Origin: a marine actinobacterium MedAcidi-G3
GTDB lineage: Bacteria; Actinomycetota; Acidimicrobiia; Acidimicrobiales; Poriferisodalaceae
Reading direction: 5' to 3'
DNA: 64,000 nt
Assembly (NCBI GenBank): GCA_000817105.1
Contig: JUEP01000002.1
Coordinates: 62,001-126,000, forward strand
The notes under the pieces are model-generated. The model did no database searches. It saw only the letters and a program-made list of their open reading frames with translations, and was not told the origin of the DNA. Shown piece after piece: positions 35,451 to 44,496 of the stretch. How positions within the stretch are numbered: the stretch's first letter is position 1; the number at the start of each line of letters is the position of its first letter. A program made the translations under genes and the position numbers.

Positions 35451-36221
35451 ATGGGTCTCATGGATGGGAAAAAGGTATTAATCACAGGGGTTCTCACCGA
35501 TGCTTCATTGGCATTTGAAGTTGCGAAGCTGGCTCAACTCGAAGGAGCTGAAGTGGTGCTTACCGGAGCGGGCAGAGCAATGCGTTTGACAGAACGAACG
35601 GCCCGAAAGTTGCCTCAGCCTTGCGACGTATTACCCCTGGACGTGACAGAACCTGAAGAAATCGAAGCAGTAGCGCAGGAACTAACGGCTCGTTGGGGCC
35701 ACTTAGACAGCGTCCTGCACGCAATCGGTTACGCACCCGAAGCATGCCTTGGAGGCAATTTCCTGAATGCCGAATGGGAAGACGTAAGCGTTGCACTCCA
35801 TATCTCGGCATACAGCCTCAAAGCCTTAGCGGGCGGCCTTCAGCCTTTGCTGGCGAAGGCTGAAGGGAACGTAGTAGGACTCACGTTCGATGCGTCAGTC
35901 GCATGGCCGGTGTACGACTGGATGGGTGTAGCCAAAGCTGCTTTCGAATCCACGGCTCGTTATTTAGCTAAGTCAATGGGGCACGATGGCATCCGTGTAA
36001 ATCTCGTTTCGGCCGGACCCATCAGAACGATGGCGGCGAAGTCTATTCCCGGATTCTCAGATTTCGAAGAAGCCTGGGAAGCTCGAGCCCCCATGGGATG
36101 GGACGTCAATGACCAAGTTTCGGTAGCCCGAACAACTTTGGCCATGATGTCGGACTGGTTCCCCAAAACAACAGGTGAAATTGTGCATGTCGATGGTGGC
36201 TATCACGCCATGGGAGCTTAA
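35451..36221 (+). CDS. inhA: Enoyl-[acyl-carrier-protein] reductase (NADH), InhA type
   Basis: Last reductive step of each type II fatty-acid elongation cycle. It is an atypical SDR: GKKVLITGVLTDASLAFEVA binds the cofactor, and YDWMGVAKAAFESTARYLA carries the Y-x6-K active site; GPIRTMAAKSIPG forms the substrate loop. RAPMGW and HVDGGYHAMGA end the protein as in mycobacterial InhA, to which it reads closer than to proteobacterial FabI. 256 residues. GGAGG at 35437-35441 is nine bases before the ATG. It stands alone on the plus strand. Very secure. Confidence 0.95.
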   Translation: MGLMDGKKVLITGVLTDASLAFEVAKLAQLEGAEVVLTGAGRAMRLTERTARKLPQPCDVLPLDVTEPEEIEAVAQELTARWGHLDSVLHAIGYAPEACLGGNFLNAEWEDVSVALHISAYSLKALAGGLQPLLAKAEGNVVGLTFDASVAWPVYDWMGVAKAAFESTARYLAKSMGHDGIRVNLVSAGPIRTMAAKSIPGFSDFEEAWEARAPMGWDVNDQVSVARTTLAMMSDWFPKTTGEIVHVDGGYHAMGA

Positions 36222-36232
36222 GAATTCAGTCT

Positions 36233-37258
36233 CTATTGGTCATGCAATAATGGGCCGATCAAGCCCCGCATCACATCATCTAGTGTCAGAACTCCGTAGT
36301 TGAGGCCTTCTGAGGTGACAACTGCGAGGTGGATTTGGGACCGTCTCATCATTTGAAGCACATCTGGCAAAATACTGTTGGAGTCGACCCGCAACATAGG
36401 ACGGATGAGATCTGGCGACAAAGACTGATTTTTTTCTCCGATATGAAGCAGGTCTTTGCTGTGCACAAATCCTCGAACATCGTTCATATCGCGACCGTGA
36501 ACGACCAGCCTGGTATGTCCGGTCTTCACTATCTGTTCCTCAATTTCTGCAATCGAACAATTGGCCGCGACAGAGTGCACATCTTCAATTTCTGCCATTA
36601 CTGAGGTAGCAGGAGTCTTCCCAAAGGCAATCGCACTCTCGATCAGCGCGTATTCCTGGTTGTCAATGAGTCCTTGGTCGTAGGATTCGTTGACCATCAG
36701 TGCAAGCTCAGCACTTGTTGCCGCTTCGTCTAGTTCGGAGGCTGGCTCTATACGGAACAGCTTAAGTAAGCCGTTAACAAGGCCATTCAGAAGGCGAATG
36801 ATCGGCCCGGCCACAGCCAAATAGGCCGACATCGGTCGAGCCAAAATAATCAACGTGCGTTGAGGCCCCGTTATCGCCAAGCTCTTAGGGACCATTTCCC
36901 CAAGCACCATGTGGGACACAACTACCAGGCTTAGAGCGACCGCAAACCCAATTGAGTGCAAAACAGTTTCGTCTATTTCAAAGAATTGCTCTATGAGCTG
37001 TTCGAGCACAGAAGCCACAGCCGGTTCTGCAAGCCGGCCGAGCACGAGTGAACATATGGTTATGCCAAGTTGCGCGCCCCCTAGGGCAGTGAGCACATCT
37101 TTTTGAAGACGTAGCGCTACTACCGCAGACTTTCTTCCCGTGGCAGCTTCAGACTCGATGGATGACTTCATGGCTCCGAGTAGTCCGAACTCCAATGCAA
37201 CAAAAGCCCCGTTAAAAGCAATTAGGACTAACCCAACAACGATTGCGATCACTGTCAT
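36233..37258 (-). CDS. CNNM-domain (DUF21) and CBS-pair membrane protein, short form
   Basis: Predicted magnesium/cation transport-related protein of the CNNM/CorC family. Four hydrophobic segments make the DUF21 domain (residues 1-~170), with GGAQLGITICSLVLGR and VLGEMVPKSLAI typical of it. A CBS pair follows (~200-335). The C-terminal CorC_HlyC domain found in the upstream partner is missing, which accounts for the 341-residue length. It overlaps the partner's stop by ATGA, so the two are made together and may form a heteromer. Its stop is 11 bases from that of convergent inhA. Family secure, transported ion uncertain. Confidence 0.9.
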   Translation of the reverse strand: MTVIAIVVGLVLIAFNGAFVALEFGLLGAMKSSIESEAATGRKSAVVALRLQKDVLTALGGAQLGITICSLVLGRLAEPAVASVLEQLIEQFFEIDETVLHSIGFAVALSLVVVSHMVLGEMVPKSLAITGPQRTLIILARPMSAYLAVAGPIIRLLNGLVNGLLKLFRIEPASELDEAATSAELALMVNESYDQGLIDNQEYALIESAIAFGKTPATSVMAEIEDVHSVAANCSIAEIEEQIVKTGHTRLVVHGRDMNDVRGFVHSKDLLHIGEKNQSLSPDLIRPMLRVDSNSILPDVLQMMRRSQIHLAVVTSEGLNYGVLTLDDVMRGLIGPLLHDQ

Positions 37259-38586
37259 GTTGATCGCCCCGCGTCTGTCGAAGAGTCGTTGGCCTCGCCC
37301 AAAGATTCGACTGCCACACCCGCAATTCTCAAATTATCTCTACTAACAACCTCGAATTTCCAACCTTGCCACTCGACCACGTATCCGACTTCGGGAATGG
37401 CACCAGACTGCTGCAGTATGAAACCAGCGAGCGTCTCGAAAGGCCCAGCGGGAAGACGCAAGCCTAAGATTTCTTCGATCTCATCTCTTGACTTCAAGCC
37501 TTCAACAATAAGGCTCCCATCGCTTCTCGAGGCTGTAACAGGGACTGCATCGTCGTATTCATCTGCTATGTCACCTACCAGTTCCTCAAGAATGTCTTCC
37601 CGCGTAATTAAGCCAGCTGTTCCACCGTGCTCATCTACAACGACCGCCAACCGACTAGAAGCTATCTCGAGATCAACGAGCACTCCGTCTAGCTCGCGAT
37701 GTTCGGGGACAATAACTACCGGTCGCAATATGTGACTCAATGATTGACGTGCCCGATCCTCAACATTCATGGCGAAGACGTCTTTTACTTCGACCATGCC
37801 AACAATGTCGTCGAGATCGGCACCCATGACTGGGAATCTGGAAAATCCGCTTTCCCTCGCGCTCTCCACCAAATCTGAAGTTGTTCCGGACTGTTGCAAT
37901 GCGACCATTGAGGTTCTCGGAGTTAGAGCATCTGCAGCATCTTTTCTAGATAATCGCAATGTTCTGGTAATTAACTTTGCTTCTTCTTCGCCAATCGTTC
38001 TGTCACTCGACGCTCGAACGAGGTGTTCCAGGTCTTCGAGGGACCTCAGCGATCGCAGTTCCTCAACTGGTTCTATTCCTCCCCAGCGGAGAAGTCGATT
38101 GGCCATCCCGTTAAAGGCCGCTGTTATGGGCGCCGACAGAAGTCCATACACTCTGAGGATTGAGCTCAGCCAAAGTCCGGTGCCTAGAGGGCGAGATATG
38201 GCCAGATTCTTTGGAGCCAATTCACCGAAAACCATCTGAATAACTGCGGCGATAGCGATAGCCGTAGCAGCCCGGGTCGGCCCTGGGCTTAATGTAACTC
38301 CCGGGAGATAGTCCAAAAGAGCTCCGATAGCGTCTTCCGCAATCAAGCCCAGCAGCAAAGAAGTGATGGTGATGCCGAGTTGCGCCCCTCCGAGGTGGAA
38401 GCTCAATCGGCTCAACAATTTGCGCATAATTCGGGCGCGTCGATGCCCTCCGTCTGCCATAACTTCGACACGTTCGACATCAACAGCTACGAGACTGAAT
38501 TCGCCCGCTACAAAAATCGCGTTGAGGGCAACAAGGGTCATCACAGCTGCTAGGCCCAAAAGGGGATCGATGATCAACACCTCCAC
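37255..38586 (-). CDS. CNNM/CorC family membrane protein, full-length form
   Basis: Same family as its downstream neighbour, with DUF21 membrane domain (1-~190; GGAQLGITITSLLLGL, FGELAPKNLAISRP), CBS pair (~205-330; PRTSMVAL, VVDEHGGTAGLITREDILEELVGDI) and a C-terminal CorC_HlyC domain (~345-425; GLRLPAGPFETLAGFIL). Length 443 is typical. The probable start is the GTG at 38586; a second GTG six bases later is equally possible. It is divergent from an ABC exporter gene over 49 bases. Tandem long and short forms are common in actinobacteria. Related proteins are linked to magnesium efflux or resistance; older annotation as hemolysin is misleading. Confidence 0.92.
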   Translation of the reverse strand: MEVLIIDPLLGLAAVMTLVALNAIFVAGEFSLVAVDVERVEVMADGGHRRARIMRKLLSRLSFHLGGAQLGITITSLLLGLIAEDAIGALLDYLPGVTLSPGPTRAATAIAIAAVIQMVFGELAPKNLAISRPLGTGLWLSSILRVYGLLSAPITAAFNGMANRLLRWGGIEPVEELRSLRSLEDLEHLVRASSDRTIGEEEAKLITRTLRLSRKDAADALTPRTSMVALQQSGTTSDLVESARESGFSRFPVMGADLDDIVGMVEVKDVFAMNVEDRARQSLSHILRPVVIVPEHRELDGVLVDLEIASSRLAVVVDEHGGTAGLITREDILEELVGDIADEYDDAVPVTASRSDGSLIVEGLKSRDEIEEILGLRLPAGPFETLAGFILQQSGAIPEVGYVVEWQGWKFEVVSRDNLRIAGVAVESLGEANDSSTDAGRST

Positions 38587-38635
38587 GAATTATTCTCTAT
38601 CCGCACTTGTTGAACGCCAAGGTAGCCTCCAATTA

Positions 38636-40486
38636 ATGCAGCAGGACAATGCGACCTTCGAGCCGGTGCGCGACTGGTCCAGCTACCCTCCCGTCGAGGA
38701 GACCATTCGCGCCGACAGTTCACTGGGTTGGTTGAGGCGAATTAGTCCTGTCGTCATGAGCCACAAGTGGCGAATCATTTGGTCGATCGCAGCGGCGATA
38801 GTGGCGATGACGGCCCAAATTCTGGTTCCCAGGGTTGTGGGGCTCGCAGTGGACAGAGCCCTGATTGAACAGACCAGTTCTCTTTCTATTTTCGTCGTAA
38901 TCCTTCTAATTCTGGGAGTCGCCCGGGCATCGGCCACGTTTGGCTACCGCTACGGCCTTTACGGCATGGCCTTCAAAGTCGAATACCAGTTAAGAACACT
39001 GCTCTTCCAACATCTTGGCCGATTGTCGTTCTCTTTTTTCGATCGCGTGCAAAGTGGGCAGATCATCAGTAGAGCAAATTCTGATATCAGGTCGGTCCAA
39101 ATGTTTATGGCGTTCGCTCCGATCATGGCGGTTCAGTTCTTCAGCTTCGTCATCGCTATTGGTTTGATGACAGCAATCAGCATTCCGCTTACCGCAGTTA
39201 CAATGATTGCTTTACCCGGAGTTTTCGCAATCGGGCAACGGCTAAGAAAAATTATGTTTCCGCTTTCTTGGGTCGTTCAATCGCGTCAAGCAGAAATCGC
39301 CACTGTCGTCGATGAGTCTGTTAACGGTGTCAGAGTCATCAAAGCATTTGCTGCTGAACATCAACAAATCACTGCTCTAGCTAAGGGCGCAGAACGCCTG
39401 CGGTGGGCAAATCTTGTTCAACATCGAACTCGGGCTTCTCACACTCCTCTGATAGAAAATCTTCCGAGAATTGCTCTTGCGACAGTGCTTTTGGTGGGCG
39501 GTCTTCAAACAATTGATGGCGCTCTATCGGTTGGCGATTTGATCTCATTCAACCTTTACATCTTGCTTCTCCAAGCACCTTTTCGATTCATAGGCATGCT
39601 GCTGATATTGGGACAACGAGCTAAGGCCTCCGCAGAACGAATCTACGAAATTCTCGATGAACCTCCAGGGGTAGATGATCGCCCGGGGGCCGTTGACTTA
39701 GTTTCTCTCGCAGGACATGTGTCTTTTTCGGAAGTAAAATTCTGCTATGGAACCGAGGTAGTCGGCGGCACGCAAGGGGCTGAAAGTCCACCGACCGTGC
39801 TAGATGGTTTCAATCTCGATATTCCTGCTGGTCAGACGATTGCAGTAGTTGGGCGCACAGGCTCAGGGAAATCAACGGTCTCGCGCCTTCTAATGCGTTT
39901 TTATGAACTGCAAGCAGGTGTCATTTCCTTAGACGGCCAGGACATACGAGACGTTACCCAGCGCAGTCTTCGCTCAGCGGTGAGCCTTGTTCCAGATGAA
40001 CCCTTTTTGTTTTCGACGAGTATCCACGAAAATATTGCCTATGGGAACCCCAACGCCTCGCGAGATGAGGTTGAAGCGGCTGCACGAGCAGCTCAAGCTC
40101 ACGAGTTCATCATCGATCTTGAGAGCGGATATGAGACTGTTGTGGGTGAAAGAGGCTACGACCTCTCCGGCGGCCAACGCCAGAGGATCTCCCTGGCACG
40201 ACTTTTTCTGCAAGACCCTAAAGTCATTATTTTGGATGACTCCACAAGCGCCATAGACGTCGAAATCGAGGAACGAATTCATCATTCGTTAAAGGATCTG
40301 CTCAAAAATCGTACGACAATCGTGATCGCTCATCGATTATCCACCATTGCGCTAGCAGATCGGGTGGTTCTGATTGACGAGGGCCGAGTAGTTGCCGATG
40401 GTACGCACCAGCAACTACTTGAACGAGAACCTCGCTACGCCGAGACACTGGCGTCAACGACCGAAACGGATCAACCATGGTCATGA
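38636..40486 (+). CDS. ABC exporter half-transporter, subunit with degenerate Walker B
   Basis: Six-helix transmembrane domain (residues ~35-330) fused to a nucleotide-binding domain, MsbA/LmrA/BmrCD type. Walker A GRTGSGKST, signature LSGGQRQRISLARL and H-loop IAHRLST are canonical, but Walker B reads VIILDDSTSAID: the catalytic Glu is Asp. That is the hallmark of the degenerate-site subunit of heterodimeric exporters such as BmrC or TM287. The start is uncertain: I chose ATG 38636 (616 residues); ATG 38570 would extend 22 residues into the divergent CNNM gene. The stop overlaps the partner by ten bases. Substrate unknown (drug or lipid export by family). Confidence 0.92.
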   Translation: MQQDNATFEPVRDWSSYPPVEETIRADSSLGWLRRISPVVMSHKWRIIWSIAAAIVAMTAQILVPRVVGLAVDRALIEQTSSLSIFVVILLILGVARASATFGYRYGLYGMAFKVEYQLRTLLFQHLGRLSFSFFDRVQSGQIISRANSDIRSVQMFMAFAPIMAVQFFSFVIAIGLMTAISIPLTAVTMIALPGVFAIGQRLRKIMFPLSWVVQSRQAEIATVVDESVNGVRVIKAFAAEHQQITALAKGAERLRWANLVQHRTRASHTPLIENLPRIALATVLLVGGLQTIDGALSVGDLISFNLYILLLQAPFRFIGMLLILGQRAKASAERIYEILDEPPGVDDRPGAVDLVSLAGHVSFSEVKFCYGTEVVGGTQGAESPPTVLDGFNLDIPAGQTIAVVGRTGSGKSTVSRLLMRFYELQAGVISLDGQDIRDVTQRSLRSAVSLVPDEPFLFSTSIHENIAYGNPNASRDEVEAAARAAQAHEFIIDLESGYETVVGERGYDLSGGQRQRISLARLFLQDPKVIILDDSTSAIDVEIEERIHHSLKDLLKNRTTIVIAHRLSTIALADRVVLIDEGRVVADGTHQQLLEREPRYAETLASTTETDQPWS

Positions 40487-42426
40487 TGGGAGCACCTGGC
40501 GGTGGACCATTTGCAGGCCCAAGCGCTACTCAATCTAGTGCTAGTGCGGGCTTACCATTCGCTGGCGTTCCCTCCGAAATGCAAGAGGGCGCCTCAGAGA
40601 TTTTGAAGAGGGAGCCTATCCACCCGGAACCAGTCGTCTCTTTTCATCGATTAGCTCATAGAGCGTCTCGCCTCAATCTTCGATCTCTTTTCGAAAACCA
40701 CCGCATCGCAGCCCTGTGGGGTTTGTTTCTTTTAGCCGTTGAGACAATTACGGCCCTACTCGGTCCGGTCTTAACTCAACAAGGTATTGACAACGGGGTG
40801 ATGCGGGAAGATCGAACATCTCTCTACAGGGCAGTGATCTTGTTCGGAGTGATCATCGTCATTAACGCCATCACAAGTTTTTTGCGTCAACGTTGGAACG
40901 GAACGCTGGGCGAAAACATTATGTATGACGTTCGCTTGGAGCTCTTCAGCCACTTTCAGCGCATGGGTCTCGACTGGTACACCTCGGAAAAGTCTGGCGT
41001 GCTCTTAAGTAGAATGACTTCGGATGTTGAAGCATTAACACTGCTAGTCAACGAGGGTTTCGTCAATTTAGTAATTCAGGCTCTCACCGTTTCGATCGTG
41101 ACAGCAGTCCTGTTTTCGTATAACCCCCTCCTAGCTATTCTTCTGCTGGTTCTTGTTCTTCCCCCTTTGGTCGTAATGACGCTTTGGTTTCGCACAGTTA
41201 GTGAGCGCGGTTACTCAGATGTTCGAGACCGAATCGCAAGTGTTCTGGCGGATCTTTCGGAAAATCTGGCTGGGGTTCGGGTTATAGCTGCTCTTAATCG
41301 TCGCCGACAGAACGCTGAGTCTCATAGAAGTGTTGTGGGCGCATACCTTGACGCAAATCTCTATACCGCTAGAGCTGGCGCCATCTATGGTCCTGCAACT
41401 GAAGGGATAGGCATTGCTGCTCAAGCCATTGTCTTGTTAGTCGGTGGCTGGATGGTTGTAGATGGTTCGCTTCAGGTCGGTGAGCTAACTGCGTTCGTGC
41501 TGTTTGTGAATACCTTCTTCGCACCGATCCAGCAGATGGTCCAGCTCTACAACACCTACCAACAGGGGCAGTCAGGCCTTACTAAAATTGGAGATATTCT
41601 TGCCACAACGCCTTCGATAGTCGAGAGCGAAACTGCCGTTCCGCTCAGGCCTATTGAGGGCCAAATCGAATTCAATTCAGTCACTTTTGCATATGGTGAT
41701 AGGCCTGAGGTTCTTCGAGATATCAACCTCTGCATCAAAAAGGGAGAAACTTTCGCCTTTGTTGGGCCAACCGGAGCTGGCAAAAGCACTATTGCGAAGT
41801 TGATAACCAGATTTTACGATCCGGTTTCAGGAGTTGTATCTATAGACGGACAAGACCTTAAGGACGTTCAGATTGAGTCGCTCCGCAAACAACTTGGAGT
41901 GGTCCCACAAGAACCATTTCTTTTCCATGGAACCATTCGTGACAATGTCGCCTTTGCAAAACGCGACGCCAGTGACGAAGAGGTTCAAGAGGCCATCGCT
42001 CACGTAGGACTCAAAGAAACTGTCGACCAATTAGCCGACGGCATCAACACTCTTGTCCATGAACGTGGAGTCTCACTATCGGCAGGGGAACGCCAGCTAA
42101 TCGCTTTAGCTCGGGCATTTATCTCTCGACCGCGAGTGCTGGTTCTAGATGAAGCCACGTCAAGCCTTGATTTGCGCTCTGAAGCGCAAATCGAAAACGT
42201 GTTGGATGGTTTACTCGAGGGGCGAACGGCAATCCTCATCGCTCACCGATTGGCTACTGCTATGAAAGCGGACCGGATAGCTGTTATCGATCAAGGTCAG
42301 ATAATCGAACTTGGGTCTCATGATGAGCTAATTGAACTTGGTGGTCGCTATTCAGAAATGTTCGACACTTGGTCTTCTCATTCTGAATCTGAGGGACCCC
42401 AGTCGACCGATCTGCCGTCGGATTAA
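40477..42426 (+). CDS. ABC exporter half-transporter, subunit with consensus Walker B
   Basis: Partner of the preceding gene. A Gly/Pro/Ser-rich N-terminal extension (~60 residues, GAPGGGPFAGPS) precedes six transmembrane helices and the nucleotide-binding domain. Walker A is GPTGAGKST, Walker B is VLVLDEATSSLD with the catalytic Glu, and the signature is LSAGERQLIALARA rather than LSGGQ. In heterodimeric exporters the variant signature of this subunit faces the degenerate Walker B of the other, which is exactly the combination seen. 649 residues. The ATG at 40477 overlaps the upstream gene; ATGs at 40483 and 40486 are alternatives. Confidence 0.93.
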   Translation: MVMMGAPGGGPFAGPSATQSSASAGLPFAGVPSEMQEGASEILKREPIHPEPVVSFHRLAHRASRLNLRSLFENHRIAALWGLFLLAVETITALLGPVLTQQGIDNGVMREDRTSLYRAVILFGVIIVINAITSFLRQRWNGTLGENIMYDVRLELFSHFQRMGLDWYTSEKSGVLLSRMTSDVEALTLLVNEGFVNLVIQALTVSIVTAVLFSYNPLLAILLLVLVLPPLVVMTLWFRTVSERGYSDVRDRIASVLADLSENLAGVRVIAALNRRRQNAESHRSVVGAYLDANLYTARAGAIYGPATEGIGIAAQAIVLLVGGWMVVDGSLQVGELTAFVLFVNTFFAPIQQMVQLYNTYQQGQSGLTKIGDILATTPSIVESETAVPLRPIEGQIEFNSVTFAYGDRPEVLRDINLCIKKGETFAFVGPTGAGKSTIAKLITRFYDPVSGVVSIDGQDLKDVQIESLRKQLGVVPQEPFLFHGTIRDNVAFAKRDASDEEVQEAIAHVGLKETVDQLADGINTLVHERGVSLSAGERQLIALARAFISRPRVLVLDEATSSLDLRSEAQIENVLDGLLEGRTAILIAHRLATAMKADRIAVIDQGQIIELGSHDELIELGGRYSEMFDTWSSHSESEGPQSTDLPSD

Positions 42427-42452
42427 CGGTCGCAATCTGGCAAGCTGGCTGG

Positions 42453-43247
42453 ATGACGGTCAGTTCCCCTGCAGCCGAACTTCTCGGCGTTTCAGTCAAA
42501 TATGAGGAAAAGGTGATTCTTGGCCCTTTGGATCTAGAAATTTCTTCTTCGGATCGGTGGGTCGTCTTAGGGCCAAATGGAAGCGGCAAGACGAGCTTGA
42601 TCAAAATTCTTTCGCTCTACCGCTATCCAACAACTGGAACCGTCAAAGTACTTGGCGAGACCTGGGGCGCTACCGATATCCGTCGACTAAGACAACGAAT
42701 AGGTCTGGCCTCATCTTCCCTTCGAGATCAGTTTCGAGCAGACATATTAGGTCTGGATATCGTTATGACAGCTAGACATGCGGCCCTGGAGACCTGGTGG
42801 CATGAATACTCTGAAGCTGATCGTCAAGCTGCAATAGATTGTCTGGCACGAATAGGCGCTGAAGCATTAGCAGCTCGGAAATTTCACACGATGTCTTCTG
42901 GAGAGCAACAACGAGTGCAACTGGCAAGAACTCTTATGGGGGAACCAGGGTTGCTACTACTCGATGAACCTACAGCTGGCCTCGACCTTGTGGGAAGAGA
43001 GAAACTCGTATCCAGCTTGGCTTCTGTTGCTTCTGATCCTCAAACTCCAGCGACGCTTCTTGTAACCCACCACACCGACGAAATTCCTCCCGGTTTCACC
43101 CACGGACTCCTTTTGCGAGAAGGCCAACCTTTAGCATCCGGACCGATCAATGAGGTGTTAACCGCAGATTCATTGTCTGAGTGTTTCGGATTACGTCTCC
43201 AACTCGAGAATCGTGACGGACGGTGGCTGTCTTGGACCACGGGCTGA
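42453..43247 (+). CDS. Stand-alone ABC-type ATPase, YlmA-like
   Basis: 264-residue ATP-binding protein with Walker A GPNGSGKTSL, signature MSSGEQQRVQLART, Walker B LLLLDEPTAGLD and H-loop VTHHTDE. The sequence WVVLGPNGSGKTSLIKILSLYRYPTTGTVKVLGE and the HAALETWWHEYSEADR region resemble YlmA-type ATPases that have no dedicated permease gene beside them. None is seen here: the exporter genes 26 bases upstream carry their own ATPase domains, and a methyltransferase follows. Role unknown; a partner membrane protein elsewhere or a translation-related function are both possible. Confidence 0.88.
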   Translation: MTVSSPAAELLGVSVKYEEKVILGPLDLEISSSDRWVVLGPNGSGKTSLIKILSLYRYPTTGTVKVLGETWGATDIRRLRQRIGLASSSLRDQFRADILGLDIVMTARHAALETWWHEYSEADRQAAIDCLARIGAEALAARKFHTMSSGEQQRVQLARTLMGEPGLLLLDEPTAGLDLVGREKLVSSLASVASDPQTPATLLVTHHTDEIPPGFTHGLLLREGQPLASGPINEVLTADSLSECFGLRLQLENRDGRWLSWTTG

Positions 43248-43257
43248 AATCACACCC

Positions 43258-44067
43258 ATGACAGCTAACGAAGAACGTCGCCAGTCGCAAGTGTTTGGAG
43301 AAGTAGCAGAGATTTATCACCGTTACCGGCCTGAGTATCCCCAAAGCCTCTTTGAATGGATCATAAGGACCTGCGAACCCTCGGCAACTGATTTGGTTGT
43401 TGACGTAGGTTGCGGCACCGGGAAGGCCTCCGGACCCCTTTTAAGACATGGGTTTGAGGTGCTCGGCCTAGAGCCAGATCCAGAGATGGCCGGCATTGCT
43501 CACCGAGAGTTCGAAGAGTTCGACTTGTTTTCAATTGATGAATACACGTTTGAGGATTGGCCCAAAGTAGATAGGAAGGCGGGGCTGGTTATCGCAGGCC
43601 AGTCCTGGCATTGGACAGACCCTGAAGATCGCTTTCAGCGAGCAGCTTCGATCCTTAAGCCTGGGGGTTGGTTATGCCTTTTTTGGAATCGTCCTGAGTA
43701 CGAGAAACAAGAGTTCGATGCCACTGTCAACCGTATTTACAACGAAGTCGCCCCTGAGTTGAAGAACACATTATTTTCGGTTTGTCTGCCTGGTTCAAAA
43801 GCGGCCATCACGGCTGATACCCCGACTCAAGAAATAGATATGAGCGGCTTGTTCGAGCCGGTACAAGAATTACAGATCTCGTGGGAAATCGAAATAACTA
43901 CTCATCACCACATTCAAAGTCTGCGAACTCAATCCGACCACCGCATGTTGGAGCCCGACAAACGAAATAAGCTGTTTTGCCGTCTAGCGGAGGCAATCAA
44001 TAGCTTTGGAGGGACATACAAACAGACCTTCACCACGCATGCTTATGCAGCGAAGCTGTCAGTCTGA
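43258..44067 (+). CDS. Class I SAM-dependent methyltransferase
   Basis: Motif I VVDVGCGTGKASGPLL near residue 46 and the acidic end of strand 2 (LGLEPDPEM) show a Rossmann methyltransferase. The order FGEVAEIYHRYRPEYPQSLFEWI at the N-terminus fits the Methyltransf_11 type. SWHWTDPEDRFQRAASILKPGGWLCLFWNRPEY is the usual post-motif III region. The ATG at 43258 (269 residues) is preferred over an in-frame one at 43213, which would overlap the ABC ATPase. Methyl acceptor unknown. It is followed by a SnoaL-like gene 12 bases away on the same strand. Confidence 0.87.
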   Translation: MTANEERRQSQVFGEVAEIYHRYRPEYPQSLFEWIIRTCEPSATDLVVDVGCGTGKASGPLLRHGFEVLGLEPDPEMAGIAHREFEEFDLFSIDEYTFEDWPKVDRKAGLVIAGQSWHWTDPEDRFQRAASILKPGGWLCLFWNRPEYEKQEFDATVNRIYNEVAPELKNTLFSVCLPGSKAAITADTPTQEIDMSGLFEPVQELQISWEIEITTHHHIQSLRTQSDHRMLEPDKRNKLFCRLAEAINSFGGTYKQTFTTHAYAAKLSV

Positions 44068-44079
44068 AAACATCTATTC

Positions 44080-44496
44080 ATGACGACTCATGCGGACCAG
44101 ATCCGTTCATACTTCGAAGCTTGCAGTTCAGGCTCTAGCGAAGCGGTAGCAATGCACTTCACAGAAGACGCCGTGATTTATGACACCAACCACTCGCCCA
44201 TCGTGAACTCGAAGGCAATTGGGAAATTTTGGTCTCAAATGCATACCAAATGGGTGGGAGCAACCTGGATAGTTGAACGGGTCATCGAAACCAGTGATTC
44301 TGCAGCTATCGAATGGGTAATGGAAGGCGAGGTTTTAGGCCAACGATTTCAGATCCGTGGGAGTGAACACTACGAATTTGAAGACGGCCTAATAGCCGAG
44401 ATCCGCCAGTATTGGACCTTCGATCCAGAAAGTCCCGGGGGCGGTTTAATCAAGTACGCCTACGGAGAACCTGGCCATTTGGGTTTCGATGGCTGA
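44080..44496 (+). CDS. SnoaL-like (NTF2 fold) protein
   Basis: 138-residue cone-shaped alpha+beta domain as in SnoaL polyketide cyclases and ketosteroid isomerases. The N-terminal helix (DQIRSYFEACSSGSSEAVAMHF), TEDAVIYDTNHSP, and late strands with GSEHYEFEDGLIAEIRQYWTF follow the fold's order. No specific catalytic pair can be assigned with certainty. The last eight bases overlap the next gene, a thioesterase, so coupling is likely. Substrate unknown. Confidence 0.82.
   Translation: MTTHADQIRSYFEACSSGSSEAVAMHFTEDAVIYDTNHSPIVNSKAIGKFWSQMHTKWVGATWIVERVIETSDSAAIEWVMEGEVLGQRFQIRGSEHYEFEDGLIAEIRQYWTFDPESPGGGLIKYAYGEPGHLGFDG

Noticed and set aside
38363-38635. Long N-terminal extension of the ABC exporter subunit (start at 38363)
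   Set aside because: It runs antisense through the divergent CNNM gene, has no family similarity and is Arg/Ser/Thr-rich as shadow frames are.
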